64,000 bases of DNA. Origin: DSVZ01 sp964568145. GTDB taxonomy: Bacteria > Verrucomicrobiota > Verrucomicrobiia > Limisphaerales > J093. The DNA lies in the NCBI GenBank assembly GCA_964568145.1, contig CAZMOZ010000010.1:62001-126000 (forward strand), read 5' to 3'. Below, one piece after another: positions 17,484 to 27,260 of this stretch. The translations under genes were made by a program, and so were the position numbers. How positions within the stretch are numbered: position 1 is the stretch's first letter; every line of letters starts with the position of its first letter. Below the pieces are notes generated by a model. That model was not told the origin of the DNA. It worked only from the letters and a program-made list of their open reading frames with translations, and searched no databases.

Positions 17484-17912
17484 AAAACAGATTGAAAGCC
17501 GGCAGCAGTCATCCACTGGGCGCAACCCTCGTCCGGGGTGGCGCCAACTTCAGCCTCTTCTCGCGCTCGGCCACGCATGTGGAGTTGCTGATCCTCGACC
17601 ACGCGAACGACGCCCGGCCCAGCCGGACGTTTGATTTGGATCCGGCCGCGCACCGGACCTATCACTACTGGCACGCGTTCGTGCCGGGGGTGAAGGCTGG
17701 GCAGCTCTACGGCTATCGCGTGCATGGGCCGTTCGAGCCGGCGCGCGGAAGGCGGTTTGACCCGGCCAAGGTGCTGCTGGACCCGTACGGCCGCGGGGTG
17801 GTGGTGCCGCCGGGCTACAATCGCGCCGCCAGCATCGCACCCGGTGACAACGCCGCCGTGGCGATGAAAAGCGTGGTGACCAATCCCGGCGCCTACGACT
17901 GGGAAGGAGACG
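17480..17912 (+). pseudogene. glgX: N-terminal fragment of glycogen debranching enzyme GlgX
   Basis: About 145 codons that begin at an ATGA overlap with pyk and encode the CBM48/N-terminal domain of GlgX: HPLGATLVRGGANFSLFS, the HAFVPGVKAGQLYGYRVHGP motif, AKVLLDPYGRGV and VTNPGAYDWEGD. Just after the last motif the GH13 catalytic barrel should begin, but the sequence turns into the 3' half of glycogen phosphorylase in another frame. The open frame runs on to 18079 without meaning. The enzyme cannot be active. Confidence 0.87.
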
Positions 17913-18950
17913 CGCCGGCTCGTGGCTGTCAGCAATCCGCCGCTCGCGAAGCTCATCACCGACCGGATCGGCGACTGCTGGCTGTGCGATCTCGACCAAC
18001 TTCGCAAACTGGAGCCGCTGGCGGACGACGCGGAGTTTCAGCGGCAATGGCGCGCGGTGAAACTCGCCGCCAAGCGTGACCTGGCCGCGCTCCTCGAACA
18101 GCGCGCCGGCGTGAAGGTGAACCCCGAGTCGCTTTTCAACATCCAGGCCAAGCGCCTGCGCGAATACAAGCGGCAGCACTTGAACGTGCTGCATATCCTC
18201 ACGCTCTACCTGCGCCTCAAACGCGAACCGCAGGCGGACGTTCCGGCGCGCACGTTCATCTTCGTGGCCAAGGCCGCGCCCGGCTATTTCATGGCCAAGC
18301 TCATCATCAAGCTCATCAACTCCGTGGCGGACGTGGTGAACCGCGATCCCGCGCTGAGCGACCGGCTCAAGGTCGTGTTCTTCCCGGACTTCAATGTGAA
18401 GAACGCGCAGCACATCTATCCCGCCGCCGACCTGTCCGAGCAGATTTCCACCGCCGGCATGGAGGCCTCCGGCACGGGCAACATGAAGTTCGCGCTGAAC
18501 GGCGCGCTCACCATCGGCACCCTCGACGGCGCAAACGTCGAAATCCGCGGGGAGGTCGGCGCGGAAAACTTCTTCCTGTTCGGACTCGACGCCGCGCAGG
18601 TGCAGGAAACCTGGGCGCGCGGCTACCGGCCGCGGGAGATTTATGAGCAGAATCCCACGATGCGCGAAGTGCTGGACTTCATCGCCTCCGGGGCACTGGC
18701 CGGCGGGGATGCGGGCCTGTTCCGCCCGCTGGTGGACAACCTGCTCCACAAGGATCCCTTCCTGGCGCTCGCTGACTACCAGGCCTATGTCGAATGCCAG
18801 CCTCCCGTGAGCGCCTTGTGGCGCGAGCCCGCGGCGTGGACGCGCAAGATCATCCTGAACGTGGCGCGCATTGGCAAATTCTCCTCCGACCGCTCCGTCC
18901 GCGACTACTGCGAGCAAATCTGGCGGGTGAAGCCCGTGTCGGTGACGTAG
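17913..18950 (+). pseudogene. glgP: C-terminal half of glycogen phosphorylase GlgP
   Basis: About 345 codons equal to the C-terminal domain of glycogen/maltodextrin phosphorylase, which normally has about 830. The start of similarity is SNPPLAKLITDRIGD. It includes NIQAKRLREYKRQ, the PLP-binding region EASGTGNMKFALNGALTIGT with its Lys, and a normal C-terminus (IARIGKFSSDRSVRDY). The N-terminal half, with the glucan-binding residues and half of the active site, is missing. A GTG at 17922 could start translation, but a half enzyme would not catalyse phosphorolysis. The join to glgX lies near 17905-17913 and is out of frame. Confidence 0.9.
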
Positions 18951-19803
18951 CCTTTCGCCGGAGCGCTGGTTTCCTAGGCGGCACCCAGCCAGGACAATCC
19001 GGCTCTACCCGAAAAATCGGGGTCGAACCGACGGGAGACCAACACGGGAGTTTGGCTCAATTCAAGCCGGTGGGAAACCGGCGTGACTGGCAACGTCGGT
19101 GTTCCAGTTGAGCTTTGTTGCCGTGCGCCGCTTGCGTCTTTTCGCAGCCGCCCCAAGCGGGGATTTGGGTGCGATACGTCTGGATTCTGGACGCCCTGAC
19201 AACGATCGTGTGTGAAAAAGTGTCGGCGATGAGGAACATGGTCCGGCTGGCGCACGATTCTTTTCAGGGGTGGTATTCAATAGTTTTACCAATTTCTTGG
19301 AAGATTCAGCAGCCTGCGCAACTTACGTGCTTGCGAGCGGAAGATTTACAGCGCCAGTTAGTCCCTTCAAACGCCAGTAGAAACTTCAAACCGGCCGCTG
19401 GAACGATCCTCAAGCCGGCGACAATCATAAGCTGGCTTCCTGAATTTTACCGCGGCGCCGCGGATTGAATGGGAATGCGGTAAATCAATCCCAGAACGCG
19501 CGATTGAATCGCCGCCGGGTGGCAGGAAGGGTTCAACGGCAGGCTGGCTGCGATGGCGTTGTCCGGTTTGGCGATCCACCCACCCAGCGAAGAAAGCGGT
19601 CCGTAACCGCTCGCGTGCTTTGCACTTGAGCTCGTTGCGGCTATTGGCGGTCACAGGCAGACAGGACTTCAGTATTCACCAACCTCTTTGCTGTATCAGC
19701 CAGGGCGCCGAAAGGTCCGCTGGCATTCCGGATGCTTGCTTCCCCGCCGGGAAAGATAAGGCGGCACTGCCGCGCGCAAGACAACCAACGAAAGGCGGAA
19801 ACC
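18951..19803. other. 853-bp gap without a supported gene
   Basis: Several short frames open here on both strands (longest 117 codons at 19115-19468), but none has a recognisable motif, ribosome site or codon pattern like its neighbours. The middle part (19250-19400) is more AT-rich than the rest of the window. A small hairpin (GCCGGT, loop, ACCGGC) lies near 19067-19083. Nothing else is seen. Confidence 0.5.
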
Positions 19804-20187
19804 ATGGCCAGCAAAGTCTCTGTTGAGGTGGTCCTGAACGATGCCGCAAGCATCGAGAAGGTGTGGAAGGCGAACCCCGACCTGAAGCTTGGCCGGGATG
19901 GCGATGCGGTCACGCTCGCGGATTACGAGGCGAGCATCCAGACGGTGAACGACTTGAATCGCCAGATCGCGGACCTGCGCCACGCGTTGGAGGGCCTGAA
20001 GGATCGCCGGGACGACGCAGCGGCGCGGTTGAGCGGGTACAACACCCGGGCCTTGAGCGCCATTCGCGGCATCTTCGGTCCCGACTCGATCGAGTATGAC
20101 CAGGCGGGAGGCGTCCGCACGAGCGAACGCAAGCGGCCCACCCGCAGGAAAGCCAGCGCTGAAGTGCCCGTACCAGCAGGGTCGTGA
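19804..20187 (+). CDS. Hypothetical protein, coiled-coil with basic tail
   Basis: 127 residues, cytoplasmic, starting at the ATG after AAAGGCGGAAACC. An N-terminal alpha/beta piece (VSVEVVLNDAASIEKVWKA) leads to a predicted coiled coil (TVNDLNRQIADLRHALEGLK) and a conserved-looking block (RALSAIRGIFGPDSIEYDQ), then RTSERKRPTRRK. The last segment resembles small uncharacterised proteins often met in Verrucomicrobiota and Planctomycetota genomes. Function unknown. It stands alone between an 850-bp gap and a tRNA gene on the other strand. Confidence 0.7.
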   Translation: MASKVSVEVVLNDAASIEKVWKANPDLKLGRDGDAVTLADYEASIQTVNDLNRQIADLRHALEGLKDRRDDAAARLSGYNTRALSAIRGIFGPDSIEYDQAGGVRTSERKRPTRRKASAEVPVPAGS

Positions 20188-20299
20188 ACCGCGAAGGAAC
20201 CCCGCATGGGCGCGCCACAAAATCAAAACCCGGAGGTCGAAAGTCGAGGCCGGCGCCCGACGAAGAAAAATCGCTGAAAGAAATCTGGAATGGAAGGGT

Positions 20300-20373
20300 T
20301 GGAGCGGGTGAAGGGAATCGAACCCTCGCTTCAGGCTTGGGAAGCCCGCGTTCTACCATTGAACCACACCCGC
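20300..20373 (-). tRNA. tRNA-Gly (anticodon CCC)
   Basis: On the reverse strand the acceptor stem GCGGGTG pairs with CACCCGC. The D arm has GGTTCAATGGTAGAAC, the anticodon stem CGGGC/GCCTG encloses the loop TTCCCAA (anticodon CCC, reading GGG), and the T arm reads GGGTTCGATTCCC. The discriminator is T, as expected for bacterial tRNA-Gly, and CCA is encoded (20300-20302). Confidence 0.96.
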
Positions 20374-20981
20374 ACCGAAGAGCAAAGTAAGAACCATTCA
20401 CCTCCGCCACGCAAGCGCGAACTCGCTGCGGCGCGGGGTGGGGGCGCATCCCGTTTTCCCGACACCCGCCGCTGTCCCGCCGCAACGTTCCATCTACTTG
20501 TCGGGATGGGTGCCATCGCTTGCACGGCGAGTGGGTTGCAAGTCGAGGCGCGCGAGGCCCGCCCCTTCGGCAAGCTTCGGAGCGGCGATTTCCGCAAGGC
20601 CCGCCCACGCCCGGCAGATTTGCAACCGCCTTTACCCCAACGCCCCTCCTGATTGCCATGAAACCGCCCCTGAAATCTCCGCCGCCAACACCCTTGACCG
20701 GGCGGGTCTCGAAGCCGACCCCGGTCAAGCCGGCGGAAGCCACCCCAGAGACGCGGGACGAAGGGCGGGCTGGACACCACCTGGAATCCTCCGAGGCTTT
20801 GCCGCTGGCCACACCGAACGAGGTTTCGGACGATGACCAGGCCTCGGGCGCCGTCCACGAGGGCCTGAGTGGCCGTGCTCACGGTACCCGCAGTCCGGAT
20901 CGGACGCGCGGTGGCCGCTCGCGCAACGCGGGACACCACGTGGGACTTCCCTCGACGCGGGGGCGCATGTTACGGTCTGGC
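20374..20981. other. 608-bp gap without a supported gene
   Basis: The stretch upstream of the squalene/phytoene synthase start is open in several frames because of high GC, but contains no recognised domain. One frame joins the downstream gene (from 20520 or 20658), yet its product is Pro/Arg-rich and unlike any synthase N-terminus. The promoter of the downstream pair should lie here. Confidence 0.5.
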
Positions 20982-21995
20982 ATGCGCACACGCGGGGTGC
21001 TCCAGTTGCTGGAGAGGGTTTCGCGATCCTTTTACCTGACAATCCAGGTTCTGCCCAAACCGGTCCGGCTCCCGATCGGACTGGCCTACCTGCTGGCGCG
21101 GTCAACGGACAGCGTGGCGGACACCAGCAGTTTGCCCGCAGCCCGCCGGCGCGACATCTTGAGTCTGATGGGCGAGCGGATAGCCTCGATCCATACCGCG
21201 CCACTGGATTTGGGGGAGGTGGGGTCGGCGCAACCGGTCCCGGCCGAGCGCGAATTGCTGGAATGTTTCGAAGCGTTGATCACCTTGCTCGAACACTTGG
21301 AGCCCGGGCCGCGGGATTTGATCCGCACGGTGCTAGCCACGATCATCAGCGGGCAGCGCCTGGACTTGGCGCGCTTTGGCGGCGCCGGGCCGGGGCGGGT
21401 GGTGGCCCTCCAGACCGACGCGGATCTGGACGACTACACCTTCCGCGTGGCGGGCTGCGTGGGGCAGTTCTGGACGAACCTCTGCCGCGCCATGCTGTTT
21501 CCCCAGGACTGGCTGGATCTCAAGGCATTGATCGTGCGGAGCATCCGTTTTGGCAAGGGACTGCAGCTGGTGAACATCCTGCGCGATCTGCCGGCGGATT
21601 TGCGACAAGGCCGCTGCTACCTGCCGCTGCAAGCGCTGGCGGCGCACGGGCTGGTGCCGGCCGACCTGCTGGACCCGGCCAACATGGAGCGGTTCCGCCC
21701 GCTGTACACCCGGTACCTGGACCTGGCCGAGGAGCACCTCGCGGCCGGCTGGGTGTACACCACGGTGCTGCCCAAGCGGCTGATCCGGCTGCGCCTGGCC
21801 TGCGCGTGGCCGGCCTTGATCGGCATCCGCACCCTGTCCTTGCTGCGGGCGGGCAACGTGCTCAATCCGAACCACCGCATCAAGGTGAGCCGCGCCGAGG
21901 TGCGGTCCATCCTGGCGCGGTCCACGTTGCTGTATCCCCTGCGAGGAAGCTGGCGGCGACTCTTTGACCGCGTGCGCCAGCAACCTGTGGCATGA
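20982..21995 (+). CDS. Squalene/phytoene synthase family protein
   Basis: 337 residues if started at ATG 20982, just before the conserved VSRSFYLTIQVLPKPVR (an ATG at 20967 is also possible). It is an all-helical head-to-head prenyl synthase condensing two farnesyl (or geranylgeranyl) diphosphates. Both aspartate motifs are present: DSVAD in ARSTDSVADT and DLPAD in VNILRDLPADLRQGRCYLP. The block YTFRVAGCVGQFWTNL resembles squalene rather than phytoene synthases, pointing to hopanoid or sterol precursors. No cyclase or Hpn gene is nearby, so the product is uncertain. The stop overlaps ligA by ATGA. Confidence 0.88.
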   Translation: MRTRGVLQLLERVSRSFYLTIQVLPKPVRLPIGLAYLLARSTDSVADTSSLPAARRRDILSLMGERIASIHTAPLDLGEVGSAQPVPAERELLECFEALITLLEHLEPGPRDLIRTVLATIISGQRLDLARFGGAGPGRVVALQTDADLDDYTFRVAGCVGQFWTNLCRAMLFPQDWLDLKALIVRSIRFGKGLQLVNILRDLPADLRQGRCYLPLQALAAHGLVPADLLDPANMERFRPLYTRYLDLAEEHLAAGWVYTTVLPKRLIRLRLACAWPALIGIRTLSLLRAGNVLNPNHRIKVSRAEVRSILARSTLLYPLRGSWRRLFDRVRQQPVA

Positions 21996-24319
21996 CCGCC
22001 GCCGAAGCCCGCCGACGCCACGCCGAACTGGCGGACGAAATCCGCCGGCACGACTACGCGTATTACGTCCTGGCCAAGCCGGCCATCAGCGATTTCGAGT
22101 ACGACCGGTTGTTCCGCGAGTTGCAGGAGTTGGAGAAGCAATTCCCTGAACTCGTCACGCCCGAATCGCCCACCCAGCGCGTCGGAGGCGCGCCGACGGA
22201 TGGGTTCAAGCGGGTGAAGCACCTGGTGCCGATGCTCTCGCTGGAAAAGGTCGAAGCGGCGGAACATCCCGACAGCCAGGAGCAGCCGGACCGCGAGAAA
22301 CGCAACCGCGCGCAGGACGAGCACACGCTGTCGCGCTTGCTGGAGTTCGATAAAACCATCCGCAAGCACCTCCAGGCCGATCGCGTCGAATACGTCATGG
22401 AGCCCAAGGTGGACGGCGTCTCCATCGGCGTGCATTACCGGCACGGCAAGCTCGCCCTGGGCGTGACGCGCGGCGACGGCCAGTTCGGCGACGACATCAC
22501 CGCGAACCTTCGCACCGTGCGGGCGATTCCGCTGGGGTTGAATTTAGAGAATCCGCCGCCGTTGCTGGAGGTTCGCGGGGAGGCCTACATCGCCACTGAC
22601 GATTTCGAGGCGCTCAACCGGAAGCTCGAAGCGGCCGGCGAGAAGCCTTTCCCCAACGCGCGCAACGCTACCGCTGGCACGCTCAAGCAGCTCGGTCCGC
22701 GCCTCGTGGCCGCGCGCCCCATCCGCGCCGTGTTCTACGCCGTCGGCGCGTGCGAGGGCATCGAGTGGGAAACGCACGCGGAAATGCTGGAGGCGCTGAA
22801 GCAGTTTGGCCTGCCCACGCAACGCCGCTGGTGGCTCTGCCGGGACATGCCGGAAGTGCTCAAGGTCTATCGCGAGGAAGTCGTCCGCCACTACGACGAG
22901 CAGCGCGACCTGCGCACGCAGTTGCCCTACGAGATCGACGGCGTGGTCATCAAAGTGAATCGCATCGCTGACTGGGCGCGCATTCCGTCCAAGACCCGCG
23001 CGCCCGGCTACGCCATCGTCCACAAGCCGGTGCCGTGGATCACGCCCGCCGAGACGGTGCTCAAAGGCATCACCGTGCAGGTCGGCCGCACCGGCGTGCT
23101 TACACCCGTGGCCGAACTCGAACCGGTTTTCGTGCAAGGCTCGACCATTTCGCGCGCCACGCTGCACAACGAAGACGAAATCCGCCGCAAGGACATCCGC
23201 ATCGGCGACACCGTGGTCATCCGCAAGGCCGGCATGGTGATTCCCGAAGTGGTCGAGGTCGTGAAATCCAAACGGCCCAAGGAGGCGAAGGAATTTGATT
23301 TCGTAGCACACATCAAAGGCCGGTGCCCGGCGTGCGGCGGGCCGATCGCGAAGGAGAAAGTCTCCGGCGGCGAAACCGAAGAAGTTGCCTGGCGCTGCCA
23401 GAACGTGGCCGGTTGTCCGGCGCAGAAGACCCGCCGCGTTGAATATTTCGCCCAGCGCAAGGCGCTCGACATCGAATCCCTCGGCGGCATCGTCGCGGAG
23501 AAGCTCGTCGAGCGCCGCCTAGTGAGCGAACCACTCGACCTCTTCACCCTGCCCGAAGAAAAGCTCGCCACGCTGAACCTCGGCACGGACGACGAGCCGC
23601 GCGTCTTCGGCGCCAAGAACGCCGCCAAGGTGAAGGAGGCCCTGGAGCGCGCCAAGACGTTGCCGTTGCACCGCTGGCTGCTCGCGCTGGCAATTTCCGA
23701 AGTGGGCGAGCAGACCGCCTACGACCTGGCGCAGTTCCACGAGACCCTCGAAGACCTCGCCCACTCGAAGCTCCTGTGCGACGTGTTGGAATTGCATCGC
23801 CTGCGCGAAGAGAAGCGCAAGGAAGAAGCCGACGCCGTCGGCCAGCGGCTCATTGACGCGGGTTTCGCGCAGCCCTCGAAAAAGAAAGACGCCGCGCCGC
23901 GGGATGCTGTGGGCGTGGTTGGCCCCGTGGCGGCCAAGGCGGTCCTCGATTGGTTTGCCAGTCCGGCAGGCCGGGAAGTGCTGGCGCGTTTGAAGAAATT
24001 GGGCATCTCACCTCGCGGCGCGACCAAGGCCGCCGCCCCTGCGGGCCATCCTTTCGCCGGCAAGACCTTCGTCCTCACTGGCACGCTGCCCACGCTCTCG
24101 CGCGATGAAGCCTCCGCGCTGATCCGCAGCGTGGGCGGCAACGTGACCGGCTCGGTGAGCAAGAACACCGACTACGTGCTGGCCGGCGAAAGCGCGGGGT
24201 CCAAGCTCGACAAGGCGCGCGAATTGGGCGTGCCGGTGCTGGATGAAGTGCAGTTCCGAGCGCTGCTGGGTGGCGCCGTGTCGCGGCAAGGTCCCAGCCA
24301 GTCCAGCCTGCTGATCTAG
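21992..24319 (+). CDS. ligA: NAD-dependent DNA ligase
   Basis: A 775-residue LigA. It seals nicks in duplex DNA during replication and repair using NAD+. Domains in order: Ia (YDRLFRELQELEKQFPEL), adenylation domain with catalytic Lys139 (EPKVDGVSIG), OB fold, four-Cys zinc finger (CPACGGPI and CQNVAGCPAQ), HhH region and C-terminal BRCT (~690-765). The usual length is about 670. The extra ~100 residues come mainly from a charged insert before the adenylation domain (after MLSLEKVEAAEHPD) and another between the HhH and BRCT regions (REEKRKEEADAVGQRL). It is translationally coupled to the prenyl synthase gene. Confidence 0.97.
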   Translation: MTAAEARRRHAELADEIRRHDYAYYVLAKPAISDFEYDRLFRELQELEKQFPELVTPESPTQRVGGAPTDGFKRVKHLVPMLSLEKVEAAEHPDSQEQPDREKRNRAQDEHTLSRLLEFDKTIRKHLQADRVEYVMEPKVDGVSIGVHYRHGKLALGVTRGDGQFGDDITANLRTVRAIPLGLNLENPPPLLEVRGEAYIATDDFEALNRKLEAAGEKPFPNARNATAGTLKQLGPRLVAARPIRAVFYAVGACEGIEWETHAEMLEALKQFGLPTQRRWWLCRDMPEVLKVYREEVVRHYDEQRDLRTQLPYEIDGVVIKVNRIADWARIPSKTRAPGYAIVHKPVPWITPAETVLKGITVQVGRTGVLTPVAELEPVFVQGSTISRATLHNEDEIRRKDIRIGDTVVIRKAGMVIPEVVEVVKSKRPKEAKEFDFVAHIKGRCPACGGPIAKEKVSGGETEEVAWRCQNVAGCPAQKTRRVEYFAQRKALDIESLGGIVAEKLVERRLVSEPLDLFTLPEEKLATLNLGTDDEPRVFGAKNAAKVKEALERAKTLPLHRWLLALAISEVGEQTAYDLAQFHETLEDLAHSKLLCDVLELHRLREEKRKEEADAVGQRLIDAGFAQPSKKKDAAPRDAVGVVGPVAAKAVLDWFASPAGREVLARLKKLGISPRGATKAAAPAGHPFAGKTFVLTGTLPTLSRDEASALIRSVGGNVTGSVSKNTDYVLAGESAGSKLDKARELGVPVLDEVQFRALLGGAVSRQGPSQSSLLI

Positions 24320-24376
24320 TTCCCCAGACCTGTGTCAAGAAGGCCGGTTTGCGTTGAACTTGCCCGGATTGCATTC

Positions 24377-25435
24377 ATGTGGAATCACCGTCGCATGTCG
24401 CAACAGCCGCAAACGCACCGGCACCCGCCGGCCCCGCCCGACTGGCAGGCGTTGGAACGCCTGCGTGAGACCTTTTTGTCCGGCAGCGGCGGGGACCGGG
24501 ATTACTGGCAACGCGACGCCGACGTCGCCAGCTACGACGCCACCTTCGCCCAGCGCATCGGCTGGAAGTGGGACCATGTGCTGGCGGAGCTGGCGCGGCG
24601 CGGGTGGCGTCCGCCGCCGCGGGCAGGCTTGCTGGACTGGGGCTGCGGCAGCGGCATTGCCGCGCGCGCGTACCTTGACCATTTCGGTCCCGAGGCGGTG
24701 ACACAGGCGCATTTCTGGGACCGCTCGCCGCGGGCGATGCGCTTCGCCGCCAACCGCGCCAGGCAGAAGTACCCCGGCTTGGCCGTGGCCGAAGGACTGC
24801 CGTCCAAGCCCGAGATTGTCCTGCTGAGCCACGTGCTGACGGAACTCGCCGCGGAGCAGGTCGGGCCGTTGCTCGCGCTGCTGAACCGGGCCGAAGCGGT
24901 GTTGTGGGTCGAGCCGGGCACGTACGACGCCAGCCGCCGGCTGATCGAGATGCGAGAGCGGCTGCGAAGCGCGTTGCCCGTCGTGGCGCCCTGCACTCAC
25001 GGCGCGGATTGCGGATTGCTGGCGCCGGGCAACGAAGCGCATTGGTGTCACCATTTCGCGGCGTCACCCCCCGCCGTGTTCACCGATCCGTTCTGGGGAC
25101 GGTTCGCGCATCTCACTGGGGTGGACCTGCGGAGTCTGCCGCTGAGTTACCTGGTGTTGGACCAGTGTCCGCCGCCTGCCTTGCCGGTGGGGGCCGTGCG
25201 GGTGATCGGCCGCCCGCGGGTGTTCAAGGCGCAGGCGGCCGCCCTGGCCTGTGACGCGGACGGGGCGGCGGAGTTCGAACTGCGCAAGCGCGATCAACCA
25301 GCGGTGTTCCGGCGCTGGAGCAAGGCCGATTGCCCGGGCTGGCAGGTCTGGGAGCGGAACGCCGGAAGAATCCTCAGCGCGAAGGATCTCCTGGCACCGG
25401 GGTCAACGTCCACCAGCGGCGACGCGCCGCCGTGA
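24377..25435 (+). CDS. Rsm22-like SAM-dependent methyltransferase
   Basis: About 352 residues (ATG 24377; 24395 and GTG 24332 are alternatives). A class I methyltransferase with DWGCGSGIAARAYLDHFG as SAM motif I, VLLSHVLTEL and VLWVEPGTYDASRRLIE. The stretch APCTHGADCGLL and HWCHHF resembles the Cys/His cluster of Rsm22 (mitochondrial ribosome assembly) and its bacterial relatives, thought to act on small-subunit rRNA or to carry an Fe-S cluster. The C-terminal ~100 residues form the OB-like extension typical of the family. It follows ligA by 57 nt on the same strand. The substrate is inferred. Confidence 0.84.
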   Translation: MWNHRRMSQQPQTHRHPPAPPDWQALERLRETFLSGSGGDRDYWQRDADVASYDATFAQRIGWKWDHVLAELARRGWRPPPRAGLLDWGCGSGIAARAYLDHFGPEAVTQAHFWDRSPRAMRFAANRARQKYPGLAVAEGLPSKPEIVLLSHVLTELAAEQVGPLLALLNRAEAVLWVEPGTYDASRRLIEMRERLRSALPVVAPCTHGADCGLLAPGNEAHWCHHFAASPPAVFTDPFWGRFAHLTGVDLRSLPLSYLVLDQCPPPALPVGAVRVIGRPRVFKAQAAALACDADGAAEFELRKRDQPAVFRRWSKADCPGWQVWERNAGRILSAKDLLAPGSTSTSGDAPP

Positions 25436-25475
25436 CGGCGTTCGCTCTGACGGCGGGCGTCTTGCCCGGCGCACC

Positions 25476-26966
25476 TCACCGGATCAGCACGCGCGCGTAG
25501 CTGATCGTGAGCCGCGTGTCGGCGCGCGTGCCCAGCATGTCCAGCGTGTTGGACAGCGGCGATCCGGCCCGTGGCGTTGCGGTGAAGTAGCTGTTCAGCG
25601 GATGCTGCAACGGCACCCGGACCGCCGCGCTGGGCGTGCCGTCCGGCAGGACCTCCAACAGGCGGTTCTCCGAAACGGCCTGTCCCTGCAGGTTCCGCCC
25701 GCTCACGTAGTAAATCACGTACAAGCGCCCCGCCGGGGTGATCTGGAAGCGCGGCGCGCTCGGGATTTCCTCGGAAACACCTTCCTGGGCGAGGGCCAGG
25801 GTCTGGCGCAGGATGATCTCGCCGTTGCGCAGGCGGGCATAATTGATGGCGTGGCTTTGCCGGGCTTTCGGGAAGAAGCGCTCGCGCAGGCGCTCGTCAA
25901 TCGCACGCTCGGACCAGACCAGGTGCACGACGTTTTCGTCGTCCAGCCAGAGGTCGCCGGGCATGATCCAGCCGCAGGTGTCTTCGCGGCTGGCGACCTC
26001 CACCCAGTCCGCGAAATGACCGGCCCGGATGTCGCGCGAAAAGGTGTAAAACAGGCGGCGAAAGTCGTAATCCCAGTCGCGGCCGGTGAGTTGCTTCTTG
26101 AAGGCGCGCCACTCGGATTTGGGCTCCACAATGTCGCTCACGCCGCACAGATGCACCGCGCGGTTGCGGAGCAGCACGTTGGGGTAGGCGATTCGGATCG
26201 GCTGGGGCCGTTCGTACGTGGCGCCCCAGGGCCAGCGCAGTTCGCCACGGGCGGACCACAGACCCGCGTCGTCGAGGAGCGACCAGGAGGCCGCCCAGGG
26301 CGAGCTGGAATAGACGAAGAGGATCAGTTCGTTGCGGGCCGCGTCCGTGGCCAGGCTGCGGTACGAATGCTCCGTGAACTGCGGTTTGCCCTGCCATTCG
26401 GGCACCAGTACCTCCCGCGGGGCGCTCATGTCCGCAGCCCGGAAGACCAGCACCTCCGAGCGGGAGGGTCCCTGCGGCTGGCCGGGGGCCAGGGTGGGGT
26501 GGGTGGACAGGAACAACCGGCCATCGCTGGTGGTCGCCAGCGGGCAGGGTTCACGGGTCAGGTTAAAGGGCGAGGTGCGGACCCGGTACCAGCCGTTGGT
26601 GCCTCGCTCGTACAGCACCCACCGGCAGTTGTTCAGCGGCTGGGCGCCCTTGACGACTTCCATGCCGGACACGAACAGCCGGTCCTGGCTGCGCACCAGG
26701 CAGGTGGAACCGCTGCACCACATGGGGCCGGCGCCGTTCTGCGGGTCTTCGTAGGTGTAAACGTTTTCCTCGGCCTCGACCTGAACCTCCGGACCGGGCG
26801 CCGGTTCGGCGGCGGCACAGGCCAGGGCGAAGCCCAGCAGCGCGGCAAGTCGCGCGACGCGGTTGCCGGCCGGGCGGGGAGGTCCGGCGCGGCTGGTGAG
26901 GCTGGTATGCGCGGTCAGCAAGGTCATGCCGCAGGCATTCAAGCCGGCGGTCGCCAGTTTGTCCAC
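25476..26966 (-). CDS. Secreted beta-propeller protein, sialidase-like fold, function unknown
   Basis: A 496-residue ORF; a start at Met14 (nt 26927) gives a better signal peptide (GNRVARLAALLGFALACAAA). The mature part is rich in repeating WxxxDDxG or RSLATDAARNELILF-type blades, with LWLDDENVVHLVWSE near the middle, as in BNR/sialidase-like propellers. No catalytic Asp box (SxDxGxxW) or Arg triad could be located, so it should not be called a sialidase. It converges with the Rsm22-like gene and diverges from the LysR gene. The 294 nt to the latter presumably hold both promoters. Confidence 0.72.
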   Translation of the reverse strand: MDKLATAGLNACGMTLLTAHTSLTSRAGPPRPAGNRVARLAALLGFALACAAAEPAPGPEVQVEAEENVYTYEDPQNGAGPMWCSGSTCLVRSQDRLFVSGMEVVKGAQPLNNCRWVLYERGTNGWYRVRTSPFNLTREPCPLATTSDGRLFLSTHPTLAPGQPQGPSRSEVLVFRAADMSAPREVLVPEWQGKPQFTEHSYRSLATDAARNELILFVYSSSPWAASWSLLDDAGLWSARGELRWPWGATYERPQPIRIAYPNVLLRNRAVHLCGVSDIVEPKSEWRAFKKQLTGRDWDYDFRRLFYTFSRDIRAGHFADWVEVASREDTCGWIMPGDLWLDDENVVHLVWSERAIDERLRERFFPKARQSHAINYARLRNGEIILRQTLALAQEGVSEEIPSAPRFQITPAGRLYVIYYVSGRNLQGQAVSENRLLEVLPDGTPSAAVRVPLQHPLNSYFTATPRAGSPLSNTLDMLGTRADTRLTISYARVLIR

Positions 26967-27260
26967 GGCTCAGGGTCGCGTGTGGGTCGGCCGGGCCGCG
27001 CGATGCGACCTGGCGGTTTGAAGCGGTGTCCGGAAGCTGCCCACGGTGCGGTAGCCCGAGTCGTTGGCGCGGAATACGGTTTGGTAATCCTGCGCGCCCC
27101 GTGGAGAGCCCGTTTCCGAGCGATCTTGCTCCCTGGCGGGGGTTCCCGACGCCGGTCCATAAGGTATCGTGACGCCGGCGCCAGTGGGTCCGCCCCCCTC
27201 CAGACTAATGGCGACATTAAAAGGGTTGACGGGGATCGCAATGCCTGTTCATATTTCCTC

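Noticed and set aside
20520..20981. N-terminal extension of the squalene/phytoene synthase
   Set aside because: Pro/Arg-rich with no similarity to the family, whose members begin just before SRSFYLT.
25476..26966. Calling the beta-propeller gene a sialidase
   Set aside because: No Asp box, catalytic Tyr/Glu pair or Arg triad could be located.
25251..27260. 670-codon N-terminal extension of the LysR gene
   Set aside because: It is the antisense of the beta-propeller gene. LysR proteins begin at their HTH, here Met at 27261.
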